64,000 nucleotides of DNA, from positions 24,371,001 to 24,435,000 of the forward strand of contig NC_079882.1 in the NCBI RefSeq assembly GCF_029227915.1, read 5' to 3'. The notes below the pieces were generated by a model. It worked only from the letters and a program-made list of their open reading frames with translations. It was not told the origin of the DNA and searched no databases. The stretch is from Hydractinia symbiolongicarpus (lineage: Eukaryota; Cnidaria; Hydrozoa; Anthoathecata; Hydractiniidae). How positions within the stretch are numbered: position 1 is the stretch's first letter; each line of letters starts with the position of its first letter. Position numbers and translations under genes: made by a program. This document shows positions 32,637 to 43,740 of this stretch, in pieces.

Positions 32637-33291
32637 ATGGATGTCAGTAAACTTTATCCAAGTTTGCCAACGAGTGCGCCTTCACAAGGCTCTGATATGC
32701 AGGAGGAGAGCCAAGTCTACAGGCTCAAAAAATCGATGATATTGAAAAGTATCTCCGGAATGAAATAAGGGAGCGGGACAAGCTTGCGAAGAAGTTAAAG
32801 ATGCATGGGACCTGGGTCAGATTCTGTGACCATGGTCTGCTTGGTGTGAGCGTGATTACGTCGGGACTTGGTATTGGGGCTATAGCCTCAGGTCTAGGGG
32901 TCCCCTTGGCCATTGCCATGGGGGACTCACTATTGCGGCCGGGATAGGTCAGGTCGGTCTTAGAAATGCCTCAAAAAGGCTTGGGGGTAAGAGTAAGAAG
33001 CATAAAGGTATCAGGCTGGTCGCGGAGGCAAAATTGAATTCTATTATCGATCTTATTTCAAAGGCAATGGAGAATGGTGTGATTAGTGACTATGAATACA
33101 GTCTGATCAGTAAGGAAAAGGAGAGGTATATAAAAGAACAAATGCGGCAGCGACCTAATAGGATTGTTAACAGCATCAACGAGCAAGAGCGTGTCCAGCT
33201 GGTAGGCAGGGGCAGGGATGAGGGGAGAAAAGAGATGCAGGATGAGATTTTAAAAAACGTTCGACCTGCACAGTATGTAAGCGATACTTAG
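32637..33291 (+). pseudogene. Polinton membrane-insertion-like protein, frameshifted
   Basis: The ATG at 32637 opens DVSKLYPSLPTSAP. After a frameshift near 32725 a charged helix (IEKYLRNEIRERDKLAKKLK) is followed by a glycine-rich hydrophobic hairpin (VITSGLGIGAIASGLGVPLA). A one-base loss near 32920 shifts to the final frame, an intact 85-codon helical, basic C-terminus from 33034. The profile, an amphipathic helix, a hydrophobic hairpin and a basic tail, is like a membrane-lytic or membrane-shaping virion protein; family not recognised. Confidence 0.5.
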
Positions 33292-33324
33292 AGTCCCCGC
33301 CCTATTATGAGCCCTAAATATATT

Positions 33325-33353
33325 ATTTTATAGGCCCAAAAGACCTATAAAAT
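33325..33353. terminator. Palindrome between convergent Polinton genes
   Basis: ATTTTATAGG and its exact inverse CCTATAAAAT flank a 9-nt loop. It lies between a plus-strand gene end (33291) and a minus-strand gene end (33402), fitting a two-way 3'-end signal. Confidence 0.5.
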
Positions 33354-33401
33354 GTATGTTTTTTCTAATCCTCGCTTAGCAACCACTCCTTTTTAAAGTC
33401 C

Positions 33402-33761
33402 CTATACTGACATTCTGTGATGTGTGCCTGTGGGTAGTGGTTTTTGCCCTGTACATATACCGATGAAAAGGCTAGATCGATCGAGATACCCCTCAAAATC
33501 TAGACTCATTGCCGGTGATGCATTAGCGTTATACTTACTGACTCCATTCGGGGACCAGATTTTAGGCGTCTTTACCCTAAGAGCTACCACGAGGTTCTGT
33601 GTATGATACCCTATCACATATCGTTTGTCCTTACCTCCGTTAGCGGGCATCGCTCCTGATACAGTCAGGTATTCTACATTGATATCGTTAATGTCTGTAA
33701 TTGTAGTGGCAAAATTGTAGAATATATTAGGCTTAGCAAGTTCGTTCTCAAATTTCAGCAT
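33402..33761 (-). CDS. Polinton hypothetical 119-aa protein, intact
   Basis: An intact frame with a beta-rich composition (ITDINDINVEYLTVSGAM, HTQNLVVALRVKTPKIW, MSLDFEGYLDRSSLFIGI). It could be a small jelly-roll-like or accessory capsid protein; that is a guess from size, strand content and location only. Confidence 0.45.
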   Translation of the reverse strand: MLKFENELAKPNIFYNFATTITDINDINVEYLTVSGAMPANGGKDKRYVIGYHTQNLVVALRVKTPKIWSPNGVSKYNANASPAMSLDFEGYLDRSSLFIGICTGQKPLPTGTHHRMSV

Positions 33762-33948
33762 CTTGTTTATTATATATTTTGAATGACTGCAGAGAATTGC
33801 ATATCATTGTACATGCACAGCCACCTCCGTTTTATGAGATATATTCATGGTAGCAATGCCAGCGTAACATTTTACCACTTACCACGAACCTACGTCCACA
33901 GTACATTTATCATATGCATCGAGTACCGCCAAACAGTTACTGCATTCC
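33762..33948. other. Unassigned Polinton sequence
   Basis: Starts with an AT-rich patch (TTATTATATATTTTGAATG) upstream of the minus-strand 119-aa gene, which may be its promoter. No clear gene follows. Confidence 0.3.
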
Positions 33949-34172
33949 TCATTCATTTATTAGAATGTCAATACGATCCTCCGGGTCTTTAATCCTCCGT
34001 TCATTGTACCCCTCCTCCTGTACGCATGCCAGGGTTACAAATGGTAGGGAGAGACCGATGGCTGTAAGGAAGGTCATGAAAATCATACTTTTCAAACTAT
34101 ATTGACAGTTGATACACATGCTTTATTAACTGTCAACCAAATATACATACCCCCGGCGGCGCCTAAGCCCAT
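33949..34172 (-). CDS. One or two very small membrane proteins at the right end
   Basis: Minus strand. 33949-34086 is an intact 45-codon frame with a hydrophobic N-terminus (FLTAIGLSLPFVTLA) and a charged tail (NERRIKDPEDRID). Just upstream, 34092-34172 encodes a Gly/Ala-rich hydrophobic stretch (MGLGAAGGMYIWLTV) in an open frame extending further upstream without an ATG. Both resemble the tiny membrane genes elsewhere in the element. Beyond about 34260 the composition reverts to host-like. Confidence 0.4.
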
Positions 34173-37029
34173 CGTGATCCCAGCGTCACCCTTTTGAAGC
34201 AGCAACGGTTGCCCATGGTCAATGTCAGCGCCACAATCGAACTATATCCGGCATCTGATACAGCTAGTGATATTTTATATTCAAGTAAAAGCTAGAGTTG
34301 GATTGATGCATGACCTAATTCTGCAGATCTTCCAACATCTCTGAAAAGCATTTCAATTTTTTGTTTTCGCATAAACACCAATTTTAGTCGTTCAAGTTTT
34401 TTGGGCACTGCAAACCGGTTGAAAAGTTGAAGGAGTGAAAGTGGAGGTTAGCATGAATGTTAGCAGCAGCCCTGATCAAGCCGACGTCATCAATGTTCGA
34501 CCACAACCAGGAGTAGGGCACAACAAAACAACCCTTTTTTACTTCAAATAGGTGAACGTCTCAATCTAGAAAACTTTTAATCTTATTAGTGCAATAATAT
34601 ATTGAATGTTTTAAACTAAACAAGAAGCCCTGCGGCGTAAAGATTTCCGCCATTAGCAATAATCTGAAAAAGTACGGAACATTAAACAGGACTGAGAAGT
34701 ATGGGGGAACAAAATCATTGAATATTCTAAAATTTTAAATTTAAATTTTTGATTATTATTGTAACTGTAAATCATAGCTGACTTAACTTACATAAACTTC
34801 ATTTCTTTATAAAAACAATTTAAAAAAAAATAATAAACCTGAAAATTGATGAACAATAAAAACAAAATAAGAACAACGGCAAGGCTGAAAATTTATCTAT
34901 TTTCTCTTTTTCTCTGAAAAACAATTTGGAAAATATCTTTAAAGGTGGCAGGATTTTTTTTTTACATAATCAGTTACGAAAGGTTATTTTCATAAGGCTA
35001 CATATTCTTTTTTCTTTTGCAACACACTTGTCACGATTTCATAGCTATAATACATTATCTTTCACCAAAAATATTCAGTCTCAACAATTCCTCTTTAAAT
35101 TAAAAATCGTGAATAATTAATTAGTTCTGCTGAATATAGCTTTAGTCCACGTGCTTGCAAAATTGTACAGAAGGAAATGACGTAATTATTAAAGGGAAAC
35201 GTTAATAACATCGAAGATGGCGCATTATAAGACGATCTTCATTATGCTACACTGCACAAGCGTTATCTTTCGATAGCATATAAAATTTAAAATAAAGTAT
35301 TGTTCATTGGATAATAAAACAAGTTGTTGCACTGTTAGGATTCTTATTGGCTTAAAAGTCATTTTAGCCTCGCTAAACGTCCAGCCTAGCCGCGCTGTCT
35401 CTATCTATCTCTCTATCTCCTCAGCCGATTTTAAAGATTCCGCCTTCGCTGGCGGATATCAAAAGATATAGGAAGTCGACCGGCTTTAACAATTCCCGCC
35501 ACACTCATAAGCTCTTGTGAGGTTTCCGTTTTTCCTAGGTCTGTCTGTTGGAGATACAGAAGTGGGTACGCAGGTTCCTCGTGCTTGCTTTTGCTGCTTT
35601 TAATACGGTCGTTCAAACCGCGATTTTAAGGAAAAAAAGTGTGCGCATGTTCCAAAAATTTTTTTTTAAAAAAGCGCCTGCGGCATAACATTATGACGTC
35701 ATCGATATTGACCTCACTCCCTATTATCTTGTTTTAGTGTCCCAATAAAAGAAAATTTAACATTTTTTTATTTTAAAACTAAAGAAGGATGACCATAGAC
35801 TACTATCTCGCCTTTGGTTTCTACCCGGGGCAGCCTAAACAGACGGCAAGGTGCACAAAAGCCCGGATGGCTAGCTCACAATTTACCAGTACAGGAACAT
35901 TCTGACGCAAAGTTTTGCCTAAAGCGTTCTATCGTATAAGTTAGTAGCTGCCACTTTTTTTACTACTAAAATTTTGAGCTTTTCTACACCATACATTTCA
36001 CTTTCGTTTTTACAAAAAAAAATGGTTGACAACTATTAGAAATGTAAAACAGACGCTAATAAACAAAGAACAACGATATTATACTTCAAAATTAAATTTT
36101 AAAAGGAAAATAATAATTCATCTGATCTGCAACCTTAGCTACCTCTAACGTTGGTCTGGATTAGTTTTCTAGAAGCCTGCTAAAACTAAACGTAAATGTG
36201 AGAAAGCTAGCTTCACTCAGACTCAGTGGACCCCAATGGAAATAATCCACTCACAATTGGTTTTTGTGATTTTCTGGGCTAGAAACACTTTAAATATTTA
36301 TCATTATTGTTGTTGTTGTTGTTAGACTAGCAACTGATTGCAAATGAAAAAAAATTGTACAGTTATATACATGTTAAACGAAAAAGATAACAATTTACAC
36401 ATTTTTAGACATTTCAGCCTAGACCAATCCCTAATCGTGAGATTTTTTACCACGAAAGTCAATCTGAATTATATAAAAATACTTTACAAATTAGGCTATT
36501 ACAAGTATTTTTTATTTCAATTCATAATCTGTATTTAACGAATATATTCTTATTTCAAACGCATCCAACAAAAAGTGATAATCGAGCAAATCAGCAAGCT
36601 CTTCTGTTTCATCATTGTTCCATCTTTTTTTTTAACCGCTTCTGTCAACAAATCTTCACATGCAAATCACGTTTGAATGACGCTTGAAATTGTGAATTGT
36701 TGGGTCAAAATTAGTTCAATGAAATCGTGCCAACATGTTTTGTATCATAGAACAATTTGGGACTGGTTCCCTAAAATGTGAAAAAACAGAAAGTACAATA
36801 AAAGCTACCAGAATCACCCAGAACCACGAAGACGCATGTGTGTCCAATGTGTGGCAATCGATTTCAATCTTTTATAATTCAATAATTTAACGGACCAGCC
36901 ATCAACGTTCAATGGACCCAGGGCACAAACCTCGTACAGCCGACTTCCCAAAAAACGAAAAGTTTCTTTTTCAAGTCTCAATTATAAAATGTAATTTTTT
37001 GTACGAAAAAGTTTCATAATTCCCAACTT
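34173..37029. other. Non-coding host region right of Polinton
   Basis: AT-rich. Contains a dispersed repeat copy (35381-35465) and a (GTT)n tract near 36306-36323. No gene is supported. Confidence 0.4.
35381..35465 (+). repeat. Dispersed repeat R, copy 1
   Basis: Shares with 38221-38328 a GTCC-AG-C block, a CTCTATCTATCT-like microsatellite and GATTTTAAAGATTCCGCC followed by a small hairpin (CCGCC/GGCGG). Same orientation as copy 2; no coding content. Confidence 0.6.
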
Positions 37030-37472
37030 CTTACTAAATATAAGGTCTTCTACCTAACAGGAGTCTTTTCCTTTAAAGTCTATGGAGTACACGTTCGATA
37101 TCGGTTTAAGAGACAAAAAATTTAAAGAACGCCTACTCTGCGAAAACGACATCACATTTGAAAAAGTACTATCCAACTGCAGAGCTAGTGCGGTATCAAA
37201 GTTGCAAACTAAGTCTATTCTCACAACAAGCCTGACTCAACTCAATCGTCATCAACTGCTAATTCTGATATCAATCAGATGATCCATCGTCAAAAAAGCA
37301 AAGAAGTCATGAAATGCAAATTCTGTGCCCAGCGAACGGCAAAATATGCAATACAATGATTACGTATAAAATAGACACTGGTGCTTGTGTAAACGTTCTA
37401 TCGATCTCTGTCTTTCAACGTCTCAGCAAAAAAGCAATGAGTGTGACATCCTACTCATATATTTTATATACC
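37030..37472 (+). pseudogene. Ty3/gypsy retrotransposon fragment (gag end and protease)
   Basis: The frame at 37082-37282 has the gag-like block FDIGLRDKKFKERLL and VLSNCRASAVSKLQTK. It is followed by a truncated zinc knuckle (MKCKFCAQR near 37310) and then an aspartic protease start, YKIDTGACVNVLSI (near 37358-37399), with the catalytic D-T-G. Homology ends about 37470; RT and integrase are absent. Confidence 0.7.
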
Positions 37473-40400
37473 ACACAAAAACCTGCTTGAAAAGTTTCAC
37501 TCTGAAATTATTCTTGAATTAATGTTGCATAGTCCATTTTTATCTTTAATATATTATAAAAAAATATTTACACCTGTGAAAAACATGTCAATTTCCTATG
37601 TGCTCATGCAAGTTTTTGAAATTTGATATTTTAAGAACTGTCCTAGATTTTTAAATGCTTTTCGTTAAAGTTATGTGCAGGACTTTTGGGGTATGAGAGG
37701 CTTTATGTCGTACAGTTTTCCACTATGATGAAAGGCTCGTTGATAGACAAAGTAAAGTTGACATAAATTCTGTGTGCAAACAGTGGTGTTACCTGCACTT
37801 TTTACGGTATATGCTGCTTATTAGCACTCACATCACATTATTCTCTGGTTTCTGAAAGCTATGGCATGTCCACTTCTTAAGCTTGCTAAATTTAGTAATG
37901 TTTCAGAATTTGGGTATCAAAATATAATCTTACCGAAGCAGTCGACGACAATTTCTGCACACCAACAACAGAAGTACGATGGGTGTCTTATATATATATA
38001 TATATATTTATATCGTATTCACAGTATCAAATATATAGCTAGTTAGCAATAAATCAATTCAATCAGCAAACTGCTTTTCACCAACATGAAACTTTCTGGC
38101 TACCTAAATAAATTCCCTGGGTGGGAGGGAATTACCCTTTGTATATATATTTCTATTAGTTTAAAACGCAATATAGCCTCGTTCTCAGAACTAAATGTGT
38201 TAAAACGAGAATTTAGGCTTTAGCCTGGATAAGTTTTAGGCGTCCAGGCTCTGGGCTGTCTCTATCAATTCTATCTCTCTATCTTCCCAGGCGATTTTAA
38301 AGATTCCGCCCTCGCCGGCGGAAATCAACAAAACAAATAGCAAAATATAATCTTGAATATAAAACCTAAGTATGACTGTACAAAGAAGTTTTAATAAGAT
38401 ATAAAATTTATCTTACAGTCGTTACAGTTTCAAAATAGCGACTTGTTGTTTGTTTTGAATAGTGTTTCTATGATTACTGGGCACTTAATGAAAATTTTGA
38501 GGATTGAAGTAAGAAGATTTTTAGCGCGTTATACCCTTTTCTTCTTATTTTTCATCTTCGCATTTTGATTTAAAAATCAAGTAAAAGTGCCTATGCATTG
38601 ACTGTTTCACAAAAATAACACCTATTTTTGTTTTTATTTTTTTAAAGCGCCCATTTCAACTAACTTCGCGCTGATTTAGACATTTGGCGTTTATATTTCG
38701 TCTTTGGGCTCTTATTTAAATCTTTCTATAAAGCGGATCTATGGCATCCTAGTTTCTAGAACCCGTCATCAAAAACTTAAATAAGATGCTAGAAAGATCG
38801 TTTTGTCCCCAGGGCTATATCTACACTACTATAATATGCTCATGGCTATGTTACATAGGTAGAGTAGTCCTAAGAAGGGAGATTGGAGCAGAAGAGAACT
38901 TTGTTTTCATGGTTTAATAGGACGCTTAACAACGTTAAACTTAATTGATGTTGGCGCGTTAAAAATTACTAACAACGAGTCATCTTAAATTAAATAGAAA
39001 TTTTCTTACTTTATGCGCGGTTTATGTAAAGAGCGTGTTGGACTGCACTGAGCAGATTATTCAATTCATAGTTTGACCCCGGTCATGCGTTAAAGAACTT
39101 AAGATAACGCTTTCTACGAAGTATCGGTGCAATTCGCCGCGCTTATAAATAATGTTTGCATCTTAAATAAATTATTGATGTCAAGGTTGTTTTTAAATAG
39201 AATTTATGAACATATTTCATAAAATTAACAAATGAACAGCTCCTTTTTTCTAGAAATAGGCATCAAATCAATTACAGCATTTAGAAAAAAAACAACGAAG
39301 TTGCGTCAGCTTTTTTATAGAAATAGGCGTGCAAATCTGGGTTGATGCTTGCTGAAAAGAGGCGTTTAACTTTGAAATTACAGGTTACTGACTTCTGCAG
39401 TGGTCTCATTCTATGCCGCAGAAATATTCGTCTAATTCTAAGAAGTGCCGCCGTTTTGGACTATTTCTAGTAGAAAGTGTGTCGTCGTGTCCCACACAAA
39501 GTCGGGCCTTATACAAAGTCGGGGGAAATTATTAGTGTGGTTTTAGCCGACAGATTTTGAAAGTTTTTGCCCTATGTGGTGCATATATGAAAAATTATAG
39601 TATTGATTGAAAAAAAAGAGCATTTTTAAGTGTTTTATTGGCGCGAAATAAGGTGAAACTTTTACCATTAGTATAAAATAACCACTGTTGCAAAAAAATA
39701 CCTTTTGGTAAGCTTTGTGCTATTAAACCAAATTAGGCCTAGTCGGAGAGGGCGTTTTTTTTCTCACGTTCAGGAAAATAATACGTTTGGATAATTTTAC
39801 AAAAAATTAAAAAAGGACACTCCTATTAACCTAGCAGCCTTTATTCATAACGCTTTAGAACCTAGTACCACAAATCCTGGCTAGCCAAAATCTGTTTCTA
39901 CTTCCCTGTACAATTTGTAAACTAGTGCCCAGGTATATTCCTTCGTATAGGTTGCCAGAAGCTCAGAAAAGGGAGATCGAGGTTGATCAGTTTCTGTTCA
40001 CATGTAGACGTTTTCTGAAAGTTTCCCGAACAAAGAAAAGTTTGAATAGTGGTTAGAATCTGAGGAGGGGAAGCGTAAGGCACACCAAAATCGATTTTAT
40101 AATGCAGTTTGTACATATAGATATTGTATTATTGTATGTTTTCATGTACATATATTTCTGTATATTGGTATTATTTTTATATAGCCATGAGTAAGACACG
40201 TTTTTATTTATTTAAAGTACCTACATAGTATCATGTTTTTTAATATATTACAAAAAGATACTCTCTTCAGATAAGCAATTTTAAAAAGATCAAATTTAGT
40301 CAGTCAGCATTGCACAAATTGTAAAGGCTTACAGCCTACATTGTACAACCTACAACCAACAAAGTCGATCAAAAATCGTCAAAATAAAATGCAACTCTAT

Positions 40401-40530
40401 TCTGGGCATACTTTTACTGAAAAAGTTGTAGATTAAAAGTTTGAATTTTGGTTAAATATGTGTTCATAAGAGCGAATTTTTGTTAAATTAAAGCATGAAA
40501 AAGTTATTTTAAGACGCAAGGAATGCAGCA
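37473..40530. other. Non-coding host region
   Basis: AT-rich. A (TA)n tract at about 37988-38008, repeat R copy 2 (38221-38328) and a lone CCCCAGGG foldback end near 38806 are present. No gene is supported. Confidence 0.4.
38221..38328 (+). repeat. Dispersed repeat R, copy 2
   Basis: See copy 1. The match runs from the GGCGTCCAGGCT block through the CTATC microsatellite to the CCGCC...GGCGG hairpin. Confidence 0.6.
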
Positions 40531-40539
40531 GTTTTAACT

Positions 40540-40662
40540 CAACCTCGTCCCCAGGCCCATTTTTCTCTTTTTGACGATCTCGGACGGCGAGAAGAAATGA
40601 ATCATTTCTTCGCGCTGTCTCGGATATCAAAAAAGCGAAAAATTGCCCCGGGAATGAGGTTG
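40540..40662. mobile_element. 123-bp foldback MITE with 9-bp target duplication
   Basis: Ends are CAACCTCGTCCCCAGG on the left and CCGGGAATGAGGTTG on the right, with a palindromic centre (GAAGAAATGAATCATTTCTTC-like, about 40590-40612). It is flanked by exact direct repeats GTTTTAACT at 40531-40539 and 40663-40671. The 9-bp duplication shows this was a transposition and sets the element limits. Confidence 0.8.
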
Positions 40663-41037
40663 GTTTTAACTGATAAAAGAATGTGTTTTACTTTGCATAG
40701 TTTTGCCCTACTTGGGTTAAGATTTGAAAATGCCCGACTTTGAACAGCCGCCCTCATTTGGGTGAAACAGTCGCACAAAGTTGAAAGAGATGGAATCCGA
40801 TATGGACCCGACCCGATCCATAATGGTACCCAGAGGTGCAAGTTTGCATGTCAAACAAACAGAAACAACCAGAAACCAGCAGTTAACAAATAAAAAATCA
40901 TTCATGAAGAAACTTCTAAATTTGTTAAGTTTTTGTTCAATATGAAATGTTGTTGCTTGCGATATGTATGATCCATGTCATTTTTAGTTGTCTACTTAAA
41001 CCGGTAATAGGGCAGAAATGTTGAAAATATCATACAA

Positions 41038-41107
41038 GCTCATCTCCAGGGTTGTTGTACGCTTATGTGTTGGCATATCATAAGCGCAGAAGAGCCCTGG
41101 AGACGAG
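41038..41107. mobile_element. Foldback MITE, CTCGTCCCCAGG family
   Basis: Arms CATCTCCAGGG and CCCTGGAGACGAG are inverted, with an inner pair CGCTTATG / CATAAGCG. A diverged member of the same family. Confidence 0.6.
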
Positions 41108-43035
41108 ATTATCATCTATAAATGTATCGTACCCAGAAAAACCAAAAGAAAAAGTTTATAAATTTCCAGACATGCGTGAAACAAAAATTTCATTCATTTC
41201 ACCATTCATTCTTTTTCAAGCTTTTCCTCCAGAATTTTCCCTCATTCTAAAAAGCTATTCAGAGCAAAGTTAACTATTGATAGTTGCTCACACACGATGT
41301 TACAATTTTTATTTTGTTTAACGATCGTGAAACAGGGTTTGTCTGTGGAAGTCTACAGAGGACGTTGTATATGAAAAAGTAACGGTGTATAATAGTTGTG
41401 TTTGCCTATAAAATAATTGTTCAGTGGTGTTTGCCTATAAAAAACATTTAATTTTAAATTGTGTGTTTGGATTTAGTGCCCCCTCTTCAAATAGCCCCCT
41501 TCATACGGGAAATATTCTAATACTCACGTTAAGTGGTACCCAGGATAAGTGGAACATTCACACTAGTTTTGGACCAAATTTCTCAGTCCATTAAACATCC
41601 TTACTAAATCCAAACAAAAATACTTTGCTTAAGAGAAAAGACCCCGCATAAGTAAGACCTTTTTTGTAGTCCCTTGAGAAGAAAAACTTTGGTTATGTGA
41701 GACATCAATGCACTGGCTTCCCAGAAAAAAACAAAAAATGAATGAAAATTGGGCGCATAATCAAGCATTTTGGTAATCTTTTTCGCCTGTTATATAGCAA
41801 TTTGCTCTTGTATTTTGGGCTTTTTGATGGTTTTATGTTCGCTACTGCTCGTTTCTGGTCGTTTACTGCTTGTTTCTGGTTGTTTCTGGTGGTTTCTGCT
41901 CGTTTTCGGTCGTTTCTTGTTTTAGTAACTATGAGCTGTATAGCAGATAGCTAAAGCAACATTACCTTTTTGATGGGGGAGAGGTAAAGGGGGGAACGGT
42001 GTACATATGTTCTGCCTTGATAATAAACGCTGCCCTGATTAAGTACGGAAGCTTTCCCTGGTTAAGCATAGCAGTCTTTTTCAGGAGAGGTGATCGCACG
42101 CCTTGGCACACGCCTAAATCGTTTCAGGCGTGTAATTAATCGCACGCCTGAAAAATAAATATTGAGTTTTTAAAATCAACCTTTAAAATCCATTTTGTAG
42201 CGTGCGATGGCAGCCCTCAAAAGAATTTTTGGATACTCGTCAGACAAAACGTCCGATAGATTCCCGTCATGGTCGGACACTTTTAGATCTCAGAAATTAT
42301 TGAATAGTCCTGGTCCTTTTAATCCACGAGCAAGCCTATTCATAGCCAACTTGACCATCCTAGCTAATTCACCGACTCCTGACTTAGTTAAAAGAACTAC
42401 GTAGAAATCTCTTTTGCCTGACCCCGTCGTCGTTGGTAACCAGGCCTTACACAAAAAATCCAGCCATTATATCAGTGTTCATAATCCGGTCACCACGACA
42501 TAATCAGTGCAAAAAAAAATAATCGGACCATGCGTACATAATCCGGCAGTCCCGGTTGTAATCAGGCTGTTTTTGCAATCTGGGCAGAACAGAATATACG
42601 AGGGCATGGTTAAAGGGGTTTTGCAAATAAATTAATTATTCAAATCATCCAAATTATTCCCAGCTCTCTCTGTTGACTCTGCCACAGCAAAAGACAACCA
42701 GTATGGGATTTTTCCTCGATCGGGTGACTCTCTAGCTGTATCTCATCGTGAAAAAATCACCCAATCGAGGGAGTCTACAATGTCAAAACAACAGACAAGA
42801 CTTTATTTTATAGACTATATGTAAAAAAATATGCATATCATCAATCCAAATCAAATAGTCATTTTTATTTACTCCTGAATCTGTGCATAATAAGTTTAGA
42901 TTTCATGTAAACAGAAATTATATTTCCCTTCCATCGGCTGATTTACCCTGATCAGTGTAAGTCACCTGATTGGAGAAAGATCACGTACTCACAACCCCTA
43001 AAAAGTAAACAGAGTTGTGAGACTATTAACTATAT
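41108..43035. other. Non-coding host region
   Basis: Holds a degenerate 10-12-bp minisatellite (GTTTCTGGTC variants, about 41850-41926), a small palindrome ACACGCCT/AGGCGTGT near 42100-42130, and an imperfect palindrome CTCGATCGGGTGA/TCACCCAATCGAG near 42714-42775. No gene is supported. Confidence 0.4.
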
Positions 43036-43255
43036 ATAGTACTGTGAAAAGGTTTGTTAACATCGTGTTCGTGTAACAAGCGTGGTGCACACAAATCACG
43101 ATAAAATCATGGTCTTTATGTATAACAAACATTCTATCGTGGCTACCAGGCTAATATTATTATCTCGACGAAGGATCGTGTGTCCTATGATTATTTTCCC
43201 GAGCTCCACGATTTTTATAGCCAGTATAATTTAATTTTTTTCTTTTCAAATTCTT
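43036..43255 (+). repeat. Repeat A, copy 1
   Basis: About 220 bp. It matches the reverse complement of 54413-54596 over most of its length: AGTACTGTGAAAAGGTTT, TAACATCGTGTT, GGTCTTTATGTATAACAAAC, GCTAATATTATTAT, GAGCTCCAC and TTTTTATAGCCAG occur in the same order. Here it leads into the 53-bp satellite; the other copy lies at the 5' side of a Penelope element. Confidence 0.75.
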
Positions 43256-43301
43256 TCAATTTGTTTCAAGTTAATTTGTTTGTTTCAGGTTTTATGTTTT
43301 T

Positions 43302-43740
43302 TAAGATTGCATTTTAAAAGTTTATAAACGAAAAGCGGCGATAGAAATGTTTTTTTAGATTGCATTTTAAAAGTTTATAAACGAAAAGCGGCGATAGAAA
43401 TGCTCTTTTAGATCGCATTTTGAAAGTTCATAAGCTAAAAGCGACGACAGAAATGTTTTTTTAGATTGCATTTTAAAAGTTTATAAGCTAAAAGCGACGA
43501 TAGAAATGTTTTTTTAGATTGCATTTTAAAAGTTTAAAAATGAGAAGCGGTGATAGAAATGTTTTTTTAGATCGCATTTTAAAAGTTTAAAAACGAATAG
43601 CGGCGATAGAAATGTTTTTTATAAAATACATTTTAAAAGTTTATAAACAAAAAGCGGCGATAGAAATGTTTTTTAAGATCGCATTTTAAAAGTTTATAGA
43701 CAAAAGCGGCAATAGAAATGTTTATTAACATCGCATTTTG
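43302..43740 (+). repeat. 53-bp satellite array, about 8 units
   Basis: The unit is about 53 bp, with core blocks GATTGCATTTTAAAAGTTTA and AGCGGCGATAGAAATG plus a T-rich joint. About eight full units and a partial one, with point changes between units. The same unit in reverse complement makes up the array at 51260-51950. Confidence 0.9.

Larger units (their letters stand above)
19137..34172. mobile_element. Decayed Polinton/Maverick (adintovirus-like) element
   Basis: The gene set of DNA polymerase B, DDE integrase, packaging ATPase and jelly-roll capsid candidate is diagnostic of Polintons, the large self-synthesising DNA transposons related to adintoviruses. Gene packing is tight, with starts overlapping stops, and the base composition is clearly more GC-rich than the flanks. 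Plus-strand genes run 19.1-26.7 kb; integrase and capsid run minus from 28.5-29.7 kb leftward; small genes fill 29.7-34.2 kb on both strands. An adenain-like protease and terminal inverted repeats were not found. Almost all long genes are broken, so the copy is an old insertion. Flanking LINE and host repeats argue for genomic integration and against contamination. Confidence 0.85.

Noticed and set aside
19137-34172. Polinton as assembly contamination by a free virus
   Set aside because: The genes are heavily decayed and the region is flanked by AT-rich host-type sequence and a LINE remnant, as expected for an old insertion.
18100-34300. Terminal inverted repeats of the Polinton
   Set aside because: Comparison of both edges by eye gave only short matches (for example TGACGTCAT), not enough to claim ends.
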